Of a stretch of 41,467 bases of DNA, positions 33,787 to 41,467 are shown piece by piece. Positions within the stretch are counted from its first letter, which is position 1. Each line of letters starts with the position of its first letter. A program made the position numbers and the translations under genes. This DNA comes from Bacillota bacterium (lineage in GTDB: Bacteria > Bacillota > Bacilli > Bu12), in assembly GCA_014896485.1 (NCBI GenBank), contig JADBKH010000016.1:1-41467 (forward strand). The letters run 5' to 3'. Under the pieces are notes generated by a model that was not told the origin of the DNA, made no database searches, and worked only from the letters and a program-made list of their open reading frames with translations.

Positions 33787-34671
33787 TCAGGGTATGGGCA
33801 TTTGCAGGAATGCTCGTGAGGCAGGCGCCTTATCGGCGCGTGATCGCAAATCGACGTGGATACTCGCCCACCCGTCCACGTGAAAGGGAGAGAGAGGCAG
33901 AGAAAATGCCCGTTGCAAAGCATTGGGCCAATCCGGTGAAGTAGAAGGGGCCATCAGGAGGAAGCGGCCTTCATGCAGCAACCAGAGGGAGTTGGCAAAA
34001 GAGAAGCCCTCCTCGAGGTCATGTGTGGCGATGAGCAAACCACAACCATTCCCTGCAAGTCTTCTTGCAAGTCTCCAAAATTCGTATCGATTCATCGGAT
34101 CCAAGCCTGCGGTCGGCTCATCCAAGAGTAGAAAGCGGGGTGCCTGTGCCAAAGCACGGGCAATACTGACCAGCCGCCACTCCCCACCGGAAAGAGAGGT
34201 ACAGGCACGATCGAGCAGAGGGAGGATACCAGTCTGCCCAGCCGCTTGTGCTACACGGGCCGATACCTCATTGGCAGGGGCTGTTTTGCGCGCCGCAGCA
34301 TTCAGCGAGTCGACAACACGCATCGCCAGCGGACGTGGAGGCTCCTGTGGAACATACGCAACAAAACGTGCCCGTTGTACAGCCGGTAGGGAAGCAAGGA
34401 GACGTTCTCCTACCCATACGCTCCCAAGAGTCGGCGTGTAGAAGGCAATGAGTGTTCGCAACAATGTACTTTTGCCCGCTCCATTGCGACCGATAAGGGC
34501 AACGAGCTGTTTAGAACAAAGCTGCCCATCGACGCCGTTTAACACTCGCCGGCCGCGTAGCTGGACATGGAGTTGCTCAAAGTGCAGCACTTGTTCCTTT
34601 TGTTGTCTGGAAGGATCTTTAGCCGATTTCTCGGCACCCATCTTCTGTTTCAGCCTTTGCTCTCCCAGCAC
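33787..34671 (-). CDS. btuD: ABC transporter ATP-binding protein, BtuD-like
   Basis: ATPase of the B12 importer, cytosolic side. Walker A 'GRNGAGKSTLL', Q-loop 'YVPQEP', signature 'LSGGEWRLVSIARAL', Walker B 'FLLLDEPTAGLDP' and H-loop 'IATHDLEEG' are all present. About 45 residues beyond the usual end form a poorly conserved tail. GTG at 34671 is chosen since GGGGGG lies seven bases upstream; a TTG at 34698 and an ATG at 34641 are alternatives, and the N-terminal 35 residues before the ABC fold are unusually charged. It is 31 bp after btuC. Confidence 0.88.
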   Translation of the reverse strand: MLGEQRLKQKMGAEKSAKDPSRQQKEQVLHFEQLHVQLRGRRVLNGVDGQLCSKQLVALIGRNGAGKSTLLRTLIAFYTPTLGSVWVGERLLASLPAVQRARFVAYVPQEPPRPLAMRVVDSLNAAARKTAPANEVSARVAQAAGQTGILPLLDRACTSLSGGEWRLVSIARALAQAPRFLLLDEPTAGLDPMNRYEFWRLARRLAGNGCGLLIATHDLEEGFSFANSLWLLHEGRFLLMAPSTSPDWPNALQRAFSLPLSPFHVDGWASIHVDLRSRADKAPASRAFLQMPIP

Positions 34672-34702
34672 CTGAAATCCCCCCGTCTTCTTTTGCAACC
34701 CT

Positions 34703-35710
34703 TCAGCTCACCCGCCTATGCCGCAGTAAATAAAGAAAGAAGGGGGCACCTAAAAATGCGGTGATCGCACCGACAGGCAATTCGGCTGGCGGTAAGATGC
34801 TGCGCGCCACCAAGTCAATGAGCACGAGGAATGTTGCGCCCCAAAGAGCAGCCATTGGCAGCAAACGCCGATGCGAACCACCAACGATTAGACGTGCTGC
34901 GTGGGGAACGATTAGCCCGACAAACCCGATCATCCCCGATGCCGCCACCATGGCCCCCACCAAGAGGCTCACAGCCCCAAAGAGCTGCCATTGTACCGAA
35001 CGGACACGTACTCCGGCAGAGTGGGCCGCCTCCTCCCCCTGTATCAACAGGTCCATTTCATCAGACAAATACGCCAGCCAGCCGCCTCCCCATACGAGCA
35101 AAGGGGCCAGCCAAACAAGCGTCTGCCAACTGACGGTAGAAAAACCACCCATCAGCCAAAAAAGCAACTCTTGCGTGGCCCGCTGGGCAGCCAACTCCAG
35201 TAGGGCGATGAAGGCAGAACAGAAGCTTCCGACCACAACGCCTGCCAGCAACAGATAGATTCCTCCCGACTGTGCTCCCACAAGGACGTAGATGGCGGCA
35301 AACGTCAACGCTGCTCCAGTCATCGCCAATACTGGCAAGGGGGGCAACGAGATCGCTGGTATCAGAAAGGTGGCCAACAATCCTGCTACGGCAAAGAGTG
35401 CTGCTCCGCTGGAAACTCCCATCGTATAAGGATCGGCGAGCGGATTGCGCAGAAGCGCTTGCGCACCCACCCCTGCAGCGGCCAGTCCAGCGCCACAGAG
35501 CGCTGCTGCCAACACCCGAGGCAATCGCAGTGTCCGAACAATCGTCACTGCCTGGTCAGAAGAGATGAGGGAGGGATGCAACAGAGCTATGGCCACCTCA
35601 CGAAGGGGAAGCCGAACACTGCCCATCGCGATCCCCGCCCACGCCACGGCGAGCAAAAGGGCTACTGAACCGACAAAAAGGAGTGTGGTTTGAAATCGAC
35701 TCAGGTTCAT
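34703..35710 (-). CDS. btuC: FecCD-type ABC permease, BtuC-like
   Basis: Membrane subunit of a type II importer, 335 residues with about ten helices. It has the family marks 'ALCGAGLAAAGVGAQALLRNPLADPYTMGVSSGA' (in part), the cytoplasmic coupling-loop region 'DLLIQGEEAAHSAGVRV' and 'MIGFVGLIVPHAARLIVG'. FecCD permeases carry B12, haem or siderophores; the upstream cobalamin riboswitch decides for B12 or another cobamide. Its ATG overlaps the btuF stop codon as ATGA, with no ribosome site of its own, so it depends on translational coupling. Confidence 0.92.
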   Translation of the reverse strand: MNLSRFQTTLLFVGSVALLLAVAWAGIAMGSVRLPLREVAIALLHPSLISSDQAVTIVRTLRLPRVLAAALCGAGLAAAGVGAQALLRNPLADPYTMGVSSGAALFAVAGLLATFLIPAISLPPLPVLAMTGAALTFAAIYVLVGAQSGGIYLLLAGVVVGSFCSAFIALLELAAQRATQELLFWLMGGFSTVSWQTLVWLAPLLVWGGGWLAYLSDEMDLLIQGEEAAHSAGVRVRSVQWQLFGAVSLLVGAMVAASGMIGFVGLIVPHAARLIVGGSHRRLLPMAALWGATFLVLIDLVARSILPPAELPVGAITAFLGAPFFLYLLRHRRVS

Positions 35711-36702
35711 CGTGGGAACAAGTTTGGATAGAGCGTCTTGGCCAGCAGTTCTACACCATCAATCAAGCGAGGTCCTGCCCGACTGAGCAAATTGGGATCG
35801 ATCGAGGTCACGATCCGTCTCTCTTTCACTGCAACGACGCTGGCCAAGCTGGGATCATTTTGAAGATCAGAGGCCGAACCTCCGGTGAGGACGATGACGT
35901 GGGGATTTTGTATGAGCAGCTGTTCTTTGGAAAGCGCATACCAACCGTTGCCTGACGCGGCGGTATTGATTCCTCCTGCACGCTGAATGACTTCATCATA
36001 GAGGGTCCCCTTGCCGCCTGTGTAACGCTCTTTCGTATCGGTCAAAATGAGTACACGCACCCTTTGCGTCGAGCCGAGCGTTGAGACGCGCTGTTGCACC
36101 GCATTGAGTCGTTGTCGCAGCTGCTGCACCACGCGATCTGCCCGAGAGGGGATCCCGGCAACTTGTCCAATTTGGGTGATCTCTTGAAAGACCTGATCGA
36201 TCGTCTGAGGATTGTATAAGAGCGTCGGGATGTGGGCTTGCTGTAACTTTTCTGCTGCAGTCCGTTGTGAGGGTGAAAATCCGATGACCAGATCGGGATG
36301 CAAGCTGACAATTGCCTCGATATTGGGGTTCATATCGCCGACCTTGGGCTTTTGCTTGGCCTGTGGCGGATAATCACTGAACGCGTCCACCCCCGCCACC
36401 CGATCGCCCAAACCCAGGGCGTAAAGTATTTCGGTATTGCTCGGGGCTAAAGAAACGATGGTTTGTGGTGGATGGGCGATCTGAACCGCGCGGCCCAACC
36501 CATCGGTCACGGTAAGTGGATAGACAGTTCCCTCCGTTGACCGCTGCTGGAGTATGCTCGCATTTCCCTGAGGAGCAGAAGAAGATTCCTGCGCAACGTT
36601 TGCTGCCTGTTGTGCAGGAGATCCAACCGTCGCGTTGCCACATCCGACCAGCAGCAGCGCAATGGCCGCAACGACTCCAGCGAGCCGTCCGTTCCGAAAC
36701 AT
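35707..36702 (-). CDS. btuF: Cobalamin-binding lipoprotein, BtuF-like
   Basis: Substrate-binding subunit of the importer, about 331 residues. Signal peptide with lipobox LLLVGC precedes a low-complexity linker and a type III periplasmic-binding fold ('RIAVQIAHPPQTIVSLAPSNTEILYALGLGDRVAGVD' type N-lobe, seen here as 'PQTIVSLAPSNTEILYALG'; 'DLVIGFSPSQ' and 'WYALSKEQLL' follow). ATG at 36702 with GGGAGG seven bases upstream; the longer frame to 36750 crosses the riboswitch platform. First gene of btuFCD. Confidence 0.92.
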   Translation of the reverse strand: MFRNGRLAGVVAAIALLLVGCGNATVGSPAQQAANVAQESSSAPQGNASILQQRSTEGTVYPLTVTDGLGRAVQIAHPPQTIVSLAPSNTEILYALGLGDRVAGVDAFSDYPPQAKQKPKVGDMNPNIEAIVSLHPDLVIGFSPSQRTAAEKLQQAHIPTLLYNPQTIDQVFQEITQIGQVAGIPSRADRVVQQLRQRLNAVQQRVSTLGSTQRVRVLILTDTKERYTGGKGTLYDEVIQRAGGINTAASGNGWYALSKEQLLIQNPHVIVLTGGSASDLQNDPSLASVVAVKERRIVTSIDPNLLSRAGPRLIDGVELLAKTLYPNLFPR

Positions 36703-36709
36703 AAGAAAA

Positions 36710-36730
36710 CGCCTCCCTTTCGGGCAGGCG
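36710..36730 (-). promoter_or_regulatory. SD-sequestering hairpin of the cobalamin riboswitch
   Basis: Minus strand CGCCTGCCC (36730-36722), GAAA loop, GGGAGGCG (36717-36710): an eight-pair stem with one bulged G. The right arm is the btuF ribosome site, and TTTTCTT follows. It may block translation, terminate transcription, or both. Confidence 0.72.
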
Positions 36731-36789
36731 CATAGCCACCTCTGATGCACCGGAAGAAGGGCACAGAGAACAGCCTAGCGCTTGCCCCC

Positions 36790-37003
36790 TACCCGCGAGG
36801 GGATCAAGTGCGGGACGCAAGGCAGGTCTACTGGCTCTGGTTCACTGCGCTGCTCCCCTTCCACCCCAATGGCGTGGGCTTTGAGCAGTACTCCCCAGGT
36901 ACAGTGGCGGGGCCGCACCGTTTTCTTCGCAAAAGCGAAGGCCGGATTTCCCTATTCTCCCGGTGATGGAATCATCACTGGACACCTTGCGCCGCAGATA
37001 CAC
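36790..37003 (-). promoter_or_regulatory. Cobalamin riboswitch
   Basis: Adenosylcobalamin-type aptamer in the btuF leader. The B12 box AGCCAGTAGACCTGCC is at 36821-36836, with one change from the usual consensus; the core GCCACTGTA and the GGTG...GAATAGGGAA elements lie upstream in the right order. Ligand binding would favour the hairpin at 36710-36730 and shut off btuFCD. 5' and 3' ends are approximate. Confidence 0.92.
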
Positions 37004-37013
37004 GAATACATTG

Positions 37014-37042
37014 AGTATAGGAGTCCCCTGCCACGTGCACAA
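37014..37042 (-). promoter_or_regulatory. Promoter of btuFCD leader
   Basis: Minus strand TTGTGC (37042-37037), 17-bp spacer, TATACT (37019-37014). A start near 37007 fits the beginning of the riboswitch aptamer. Confidence 0.7.
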
Positions 37043-37115
37043 GAGGTTGCGCGGCCATGTATATGCCAGGTACACTGGCAAGCAAGGAAAACAATCCACA
37101 ACCAAGGAGTCACGA

Positions 37116-38275
37116 ATGCGTCGTCCACCGGCACCATTGCGCCCGTTGTTGGGTATTGCTGCGCGCGGAGCAGCTTTGTTGGCCGCTGTTGTGGCGCTTT
37201 ACTTTCTGTTACGTGGCTCTTCCCATATTTTCTTCCATTTATTTTAGCCTTCGTAGTTGCTTTTTTCCTTAATCCCATCGTGCGCTGGCTACAACAATTT
37301 CACATACCACGCGCAGCCTCTTCCGTCTTGCTGATGGTGGTCATTCTTGCCGGAGGTGGTGCGCTCCTCTTTTTCCTGATCGGTCGCCTGATCGGTGAAA
37401 TCAGCGATCTGGTCATCTTCTTACAGTCCCTGCTTCAAGAAGGCTCGATCAACACCTGGATCAATCAGCTTCTTCAGACGATTCAGCGGCAAAGTGCCAC
37501 CTGGCATATTCCTCCCGAATTGGTCACACAATTGACCAATGCACTGCGCAACCTCCTTTCCTTCCTGACCACGCAGCTCGGTCACTTCCTCGGGTGGTTG
37601 ATCAGCCTGGCGACATCGGCTCCTGCCTTTCTCTTTGCCTTCGTCGTAGGGTTAATGGCCACCTTTTTCATCACAAGAGACTTTGATCACATGCGCCCCT
37701 TTTTTGCACGACACTTGCCGAAACGTACCTATCGTACTGCCAGCCGGGTGATCGGTGACTTGCAAGGAGCCATCATCGGGTATGTGAGTGCTGAAGCGAT
37801 CTTGATCACAATCACTGGCGTTCAGGTCTTGATCGGCCTACTGGTGATGCACAACCCTTATGCTTTCCTCTTGGCCCTCATTGCAACAATCCTGGACATC
37901 CTTCCAGTTCTTGGGACAGGAACGCTCTTGATTCCCTGGGCAGGTTTTGCAGGTTTGGTGCAACACCATTGGAGTATGGCGATCGGGCTGCTGATCCTCT
38001 ATGTATGGATCGTCGTCGTGCGTGATTTTCTCGAACCCAACCTGATCTCACACAACGTTGGGCTGCGCCCCCTTCCGACATTGATCGCCATCTATGTGGG
38101 CAGTCGCTTTTGGGGACTGATCGGCTTCATCCTTGGACCATTGCTCCTGTTGGTGGGCATTGCTTTATGGCACTCCGGCTTTTTCCATGATCTGTGGATC
38201 TTGGTACGCGATGGGGAATTCAGCAGTGACGAAGCACCGCCTACTCCCCCTCCAGCGCCTACGGCGCCCCCATGA
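37116..38275 (+). pseudogene. ytvI: YtvI-like AI-2E-family permease, frameshifted
   Basis: Polytopic membrane protein of the AI-2E transporter family, close to the sporulation protein YtvI, which also neighbours pyk in Bacillus. ATG at 37116 follows AAGGAG at six bases and starts MRRPPAPLRPLLG with the first membrane helix, but this frame stops at 37247. The rest of the protein ('WLFPYFLPFILAFVVAFFLNP' to 'GLRPLPTLIAIYVGSRFWGLIGFILGP', both in part) is in the -1 frame, which has no start codon of its own near the expected N-terminus. Joining the frames near 37205-37215 gives a normal N-terminus. So one base is missing, by mutation or assembly error. The C-terminus is Pro-rich. Confidence 0.8.
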
Positions 38276-38281
38276 GAAGAT

Positions 38282-40771
38282 CTAAAAACGGTGAAAACGT
38301 TGTAATGGCGTAGAAGTAGAACGGTGCCGACGGAGTCGCTCCGCCTCTCGACCGTCCATACGTGCCAATTGGGAAATTTGGCGCAATCGGTCATAAACAC
38401 GAGCATGTAAACTGCCCGGCGTGAATTTTCCATCTGCTTCCTTACTTCCAGCAGGCATACCTGTAAGAACCGTCAAAATCTCGTCGACGTGAGAAACGGC
38501 CCAGATGTGGAAGCGATTGTCTTTTACAGCTTCACACACCCGCCGATCGAGCATGAGGGAGGACAGATTGGTCCCAGGGATCACCACACCTTGCCGTCCC
38601 GTTAGGCCGCGGATCTCGCAAACCCGGAAAAACCCCTCAATCTTCTCATTGACAGCGCCGATGGGTTGCACCTGTCCCAGCTGATTGACCGAGCCGGTCA
38701 CCGCAATGCCCTGATTCAGTCCAATCCCTGCCAAGCTGGAAAGCAGAGCACACAGCTCGGCACATGAGGCACTGTCCCCATCGATCTCGTCATACATCTG
38801 TTCAAAGCAGAGGCTTGCCCCAAAAATCAAGGGAAAATCGTGACCATAGGTCCCGGTCATATATCCTTGCAGAATTCCGACACCCTTGCTATGGATCGGC
38901 CCCGAGAGCTCAATCTCCCGCTCAATGTTGACGATCCCCCGTTCCCCAACATAACTGCGCGCCGTGATGCGGTTGGGACGTCCAAAAGCGTATCCCGCAT
39001 CCTCCAGAATCGAAAGCCCATTGATTTGCCCAACAACTTGCCCATCCACGTCGATCAGGTAACTGCCGTCACGAAACATTTCATCCATACGTGTTTCGAG
39101 GGCATTCTGTCGGTAACGAATCCGTGCCAATGCCTCTTCGACATCTCTATCCGTGATGTGCCGCTCTTCCTCAGTGGTTTGGCGTTGTTGCGCAACAGCG
39201 GAAGCCTCAACGAGCAACTGGCGTGCCAAAAGCAAGCGTGCTGAAAGTTTCCGCTGGTCAGAAGCCCAGCGGGAGAGCTGCTCAATGATCGCTGCAATCG
39301 CATTGTCTTCCACTGGCAGCAGGGTCTCTTTGCGCGCGACCCGGTCGATATAACCAGCGATTTGTGCTTCGTGCCCTGCTGTACGTTCCATCTCCGTTTC
39401 GAAATCGGCTCGAATCCCAAAGGACTTGCGAAAAACCTCGTCGTTGTACCACAGATAGCGATAGAACCACCCTGAACCGATCAGGATCAGCTTAACATCG
39501 ACCGAAAGAGGTTGTGGATGCAGTGCAACGGTCGGCAAAGCGCCGTACTGCTCGCCCAGATTTTCGATAGAGACCCGCCCTGTCTGCAGAAAGCGCCGCA
39601 GGCCCTCCCAAGCGCCGGGGGATGCAAAAAGGGCATCGGCAGGAAGGATCAAAAAGCCCCCTTCTGCCCGTTGCAATGCACCCGCTTCGAGCAGGGTCAA
39701 ATCGGTTTCCATCCTTCCAAAATCTCCGCGGTATGCCTGCCGTCCAAACAAATTATAGAAAGTCGGGTTCTCTTCAAAAAGGACAGGAGCCCCTTCTTCC
39801 GGTTCATGGGTCACAAAAGGGTTGACACGAAAACGGGAGAGCTCTCGCTGCCTTCGCATGCGCTCCCAAGCTTGCCACCAATGCTCATCGTCTTCACCCG
39901 GCACAAAATCTGCACTGTTTTCCACGGCATCTTGCTGGACACGATCGAGGTAGGCCAGCACCGCCGGATGCTGCCCAAAGTGTTCCCGAATTGGAGCAAG
40001 CAGTTCCTGAATCACCTATCCGGCTGCCCGTTGGCGCAGCTCCTCCAACCTTTTTTGCATGGTGCGTTGCAGGTCGCGATAACGCTGGAAAAGATCGCGC
40101 AACTGCTCCCGAAGTTGACGGCCTCGATCTTCCATGATCTCGCGTTCTTCTTGGGAGAGCTGTTCATACGCCTCTTCTTGATACGGCTGACCTGTTGCGT
40201 CGAGCGGGACGGTGGCAATGCCATCTTCACGTCGAATCACTCGAAAGCCGAAAGCTTCTGCCTGCTGTTGGGCTTGCTGCCACAGTTGCTGTTCCTGCTC
40301 CTGAAATGCACTGGCCAGCTGACCGCGCTGCCGCGCAAACGTTTCCTGTTCAAAGGCCTCTTGCAAGCGATTCCCCGCTGCTTCGAGGAAACGCTCCATG
40401 GCCGTAGCGAAATAGCGTCCTTCCCCTGCCGGCAATGGGATGCGTTGTGGTGCCAAAGGTTGATCGAAGTTGTAGACGAACACCTGATCATTGGGGGTTG
40501 GCATCTGCTTTGCCAACGCTTTGCACCGGGCTTCGACATAAGAGCGTCGCCCGGTTCCTTCGATCCCAGCCACATAGATATGGTAGGTAGGTTTACGGAT
40601 TCCAAGTCCAGTCTCCAATGCCTGCACGGCGCGGCTTTGGCCGATGATGAGTGGTATTTCCGCTTCGGATTGTTGGCGCCCCTCTCGAACGGCTGACAGA
40701 TCGGCGGCCCGCCACAATTTCTCTGCCGGTACAAGGAGCGACTCAATCAATTCTGGAGTGTTGTTGGTCAC
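38282..40771 (-). pseudogene. LonC-like protease interrupted by one in-frame UAG
   Basis: An AAA_32/LonC-type protease that would be 829 codons long but for TAG at 40016-40018. The N-terminal 251 residues hold the alpha/beta P-loop-like domain and start of the helical coiled-coil region; the 577 residues after the stop continue in the same frame with the LID region and a Lon protease domain whose Ser-Lys dyad is visible in 'DGDSASCAELCALLSSLAG' and 'NEKIEGFF'. The P-loop is atypical: 'GIEGTGRRSYV' has Arg for the usual Lys, in keeping with ATP-independent LonC proteins. GTG at 40771 follows GGGAGG at five bases. A GTG directly after the TAG has no good ribosome site. Mutation, readthrough or error are possible. 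It lies 26 bp after pyk. Confidence 0.85.
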
Positions 40772-40797
40772 TGCACCCTCCCTTGGCGCCCACAGAC

Positions 40798-41467
40798 TCA
40801 ACGGGCGCGTGCACGACCCTTATAGACAAAGCCTCGAACAGGATCGACCGTCACCTCATCACCGTCAGAAAGAAGCTGCGTGGCCCGGTGAACCCCTACT
40901 ACAACAGGAATCCCGGCACTGATGCCACCGACAACGGCAGGCGAAGACAGACCTCCCTCTTCGGCAATGATCGCACAAGCTCGTTTGGTTAGAGATGCAT
41001 TTTCCTCTGTCAAAGAATCGACAACTAAAACAGCTCCGCTGGGAAAACGCTCGGGGTCTTCCCCTGGCCGCCAGGTAAAGACAGGACCGTGAGCGGCTTT
41101 TTTGCCAACTCCAGTTCCTTGCGCAAGCACTTCACCGGCGATCTGCACTTCCAGCAGATTGGTCGTCCCGGCATGACCGATGGGTACCCCGGCTGTGAGC
41201 ACCACGAGATCGCCAGGGGCGATGTAACCATTTTCCATTGCAGCGTGGAGAGCCATATCAAACATTTCATCGGTGGAATGCGTCTGATGGACCAGCACGG
41301 GAAAAACGCCCCAAACAACCCCCAGTTGACGGAATGTTACCGGCGAGGGTGTCGCCGCGACAATGGGTACTTTGGGGCGATATTTGGCAACCATTCGCGG
41401 CGTATACCCGCTCTCTGTACTGGAAACGATGGCGCTTGCCCCCAGTTGATCGGCAATTTCAGCCACC
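40798..41467 (-). CDS. pyk: Pyruvate kinase, C-terminal part
   Basis: Final step of glycolysis. Only the C-terminal 223 residues are inside the window; the catalytic barrel lies beyond the right edge. Visible are the allosteric C domain ('ASAIVSSTESGYTPRMVAKYRP', in part; 'VVLTAGVPIGHAGTTNLLEVQ') and the extra C-terminal PEP-utilising-like sequence ('PAVVGGISAGIPVVVGVHRATQLLSDGDEVTVDPVRGFVYKG', in part) known from Bacillus and Geobacillus enzymes. Two Cys-free segments are joined by a linker as usual. The LonC-like gene follows 26 bp downstream. Confidence 0.95.
   Translation of the reverse strand, partial: VAEIADQLGASAIVSSTESGYTPRMVAKYRPKVPIVAATPSPVTFRQLGVVWGVFPVLVHQTHSTDEMFDMALHAAMENGYIAPGDLVVLTAGVPIGHAGTTNLLEVQIAGEVLAQGTGVGKKAAHGPVFTWRPGEDPERFPSGAVLVVDSLTEENASLTKRACAIIAEEGGLSSPAVVGGISAGIPVVVGVHRATQLLSDGDEVTVDPVRGFVYKGRARAR

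Noticed and set aside
36782-37115. Upstream extension of the ytvI-like reading frame
   Set aside because: It has no ribosome site, lies across the cobalamin riboswitch on the other strand and encodes no recognisable protein sequence.
37116-37247. Programmed -1 frameshifting in the ytvI-like gene
   Set aside because: I read every codon in the overlap and found no slippery heptamer of the form X-XXY-YYZ.
40016-40018. UAG reassigned as a sense codon, for example pyrrolysine
   Set aside because: Other genes in the window end normally with TAG (holin-like gene, hemL, gsaB), and the position is not in a methylamine methyltransferase.
39512-40696. Long rightward open frame opposite the LonC-like gene
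   Set aside because: Antisense to a recognisable protease gene, with low-complexity composition expected of a shadow frame.
1-41467. CRISPR arrays, insertion sequences, integrase or attachment sites
   Set aside because: No spaced repeat series, transposase or integrase motif, or terminal inverted repeats were seen; both tRNA genes lack adjacent integrases or partial tRNA copies.

Overview
The window looks like chromosomal core from an endospore-forming Bacillota (class Bacilli, moderately GC-rich, possibly an Alicyclobacillaceae-like lineage). Evidence: a T-box in front of pheST; infC-rpmI-rplT with an L20-type leader and an AUU start; the pheST-zapA-cvpA-mutS2 order known from Bacillus; sporulation-type genes (yunB, a spoVB-like flippase, a ytvI-like gene); paired hemL and gsaB; a pyruvate kinase with the extra C-terminal domain of Bacillus-type enzymes; and many GTG/TTG starts behind strong GGAGG sites. 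I see no prophage, transposon or CRISPR array.

Layout. 0-12 kb: leftward translation and housekeeping genes (yunB, tyrS, mutS2, cvpA, zapA, pheT, pheS with T-box, a SpoU-type rRNA methyltransferase, rplT, rpmI, infC with leader), with one small membrane gene running the other way at 4.67 kb. 12-17.7 kb: an alpha-glucan neighbourhood with a membrane-anchored DUF4912 protein, a GH57 branching enzyme, a GT4 glucan-synthase-like glycosyltransferase and a free-standing CBM25-type starch-binding domain co-transcribed with a CBS-domain protein and a MarR regulator; pheA sits inside it. 17.9-24 kb: tatA, mrp, an unrecognised Rossmann-like protein, a divergent soluble histidine-kinase-like protein lacking its phospho-acceptor histidine, then hemL and gsaB in tandem. 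24-27 kb: flippase, tRNA-Leu(GAG), WYL regulator. 27-32.3 kb: leftward repair/replication operon (gamma-carbonic anhydrase-like, polA, mutM, coaE, lytic transglycosylase). 32.5-37 kb: a lipoprotein, tRNA-Leu(CAA), a small membrane coiled-coil protein and a cobalamin-riboswitch-controlled btuFCD importer. 37-41.5 kb: ytvI-like permease, LonC-like protease and the end of pyk.

The most unusual observations are: a LonC-like protease cut by a single in-frame UAG; a 1-nt frameshift in the adjacent ytvI-like gene; a kinase-like protein with an intact ATPase fold but Gln for His; a HemL with changed active-site-neighbour residues beside an ordinary GsaB; and the alpha-glucan set with a lone starch-binding domain tied to CBS and MarR genes. 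The first two may be assembly errors, since they are neighbours; reads would settle this.
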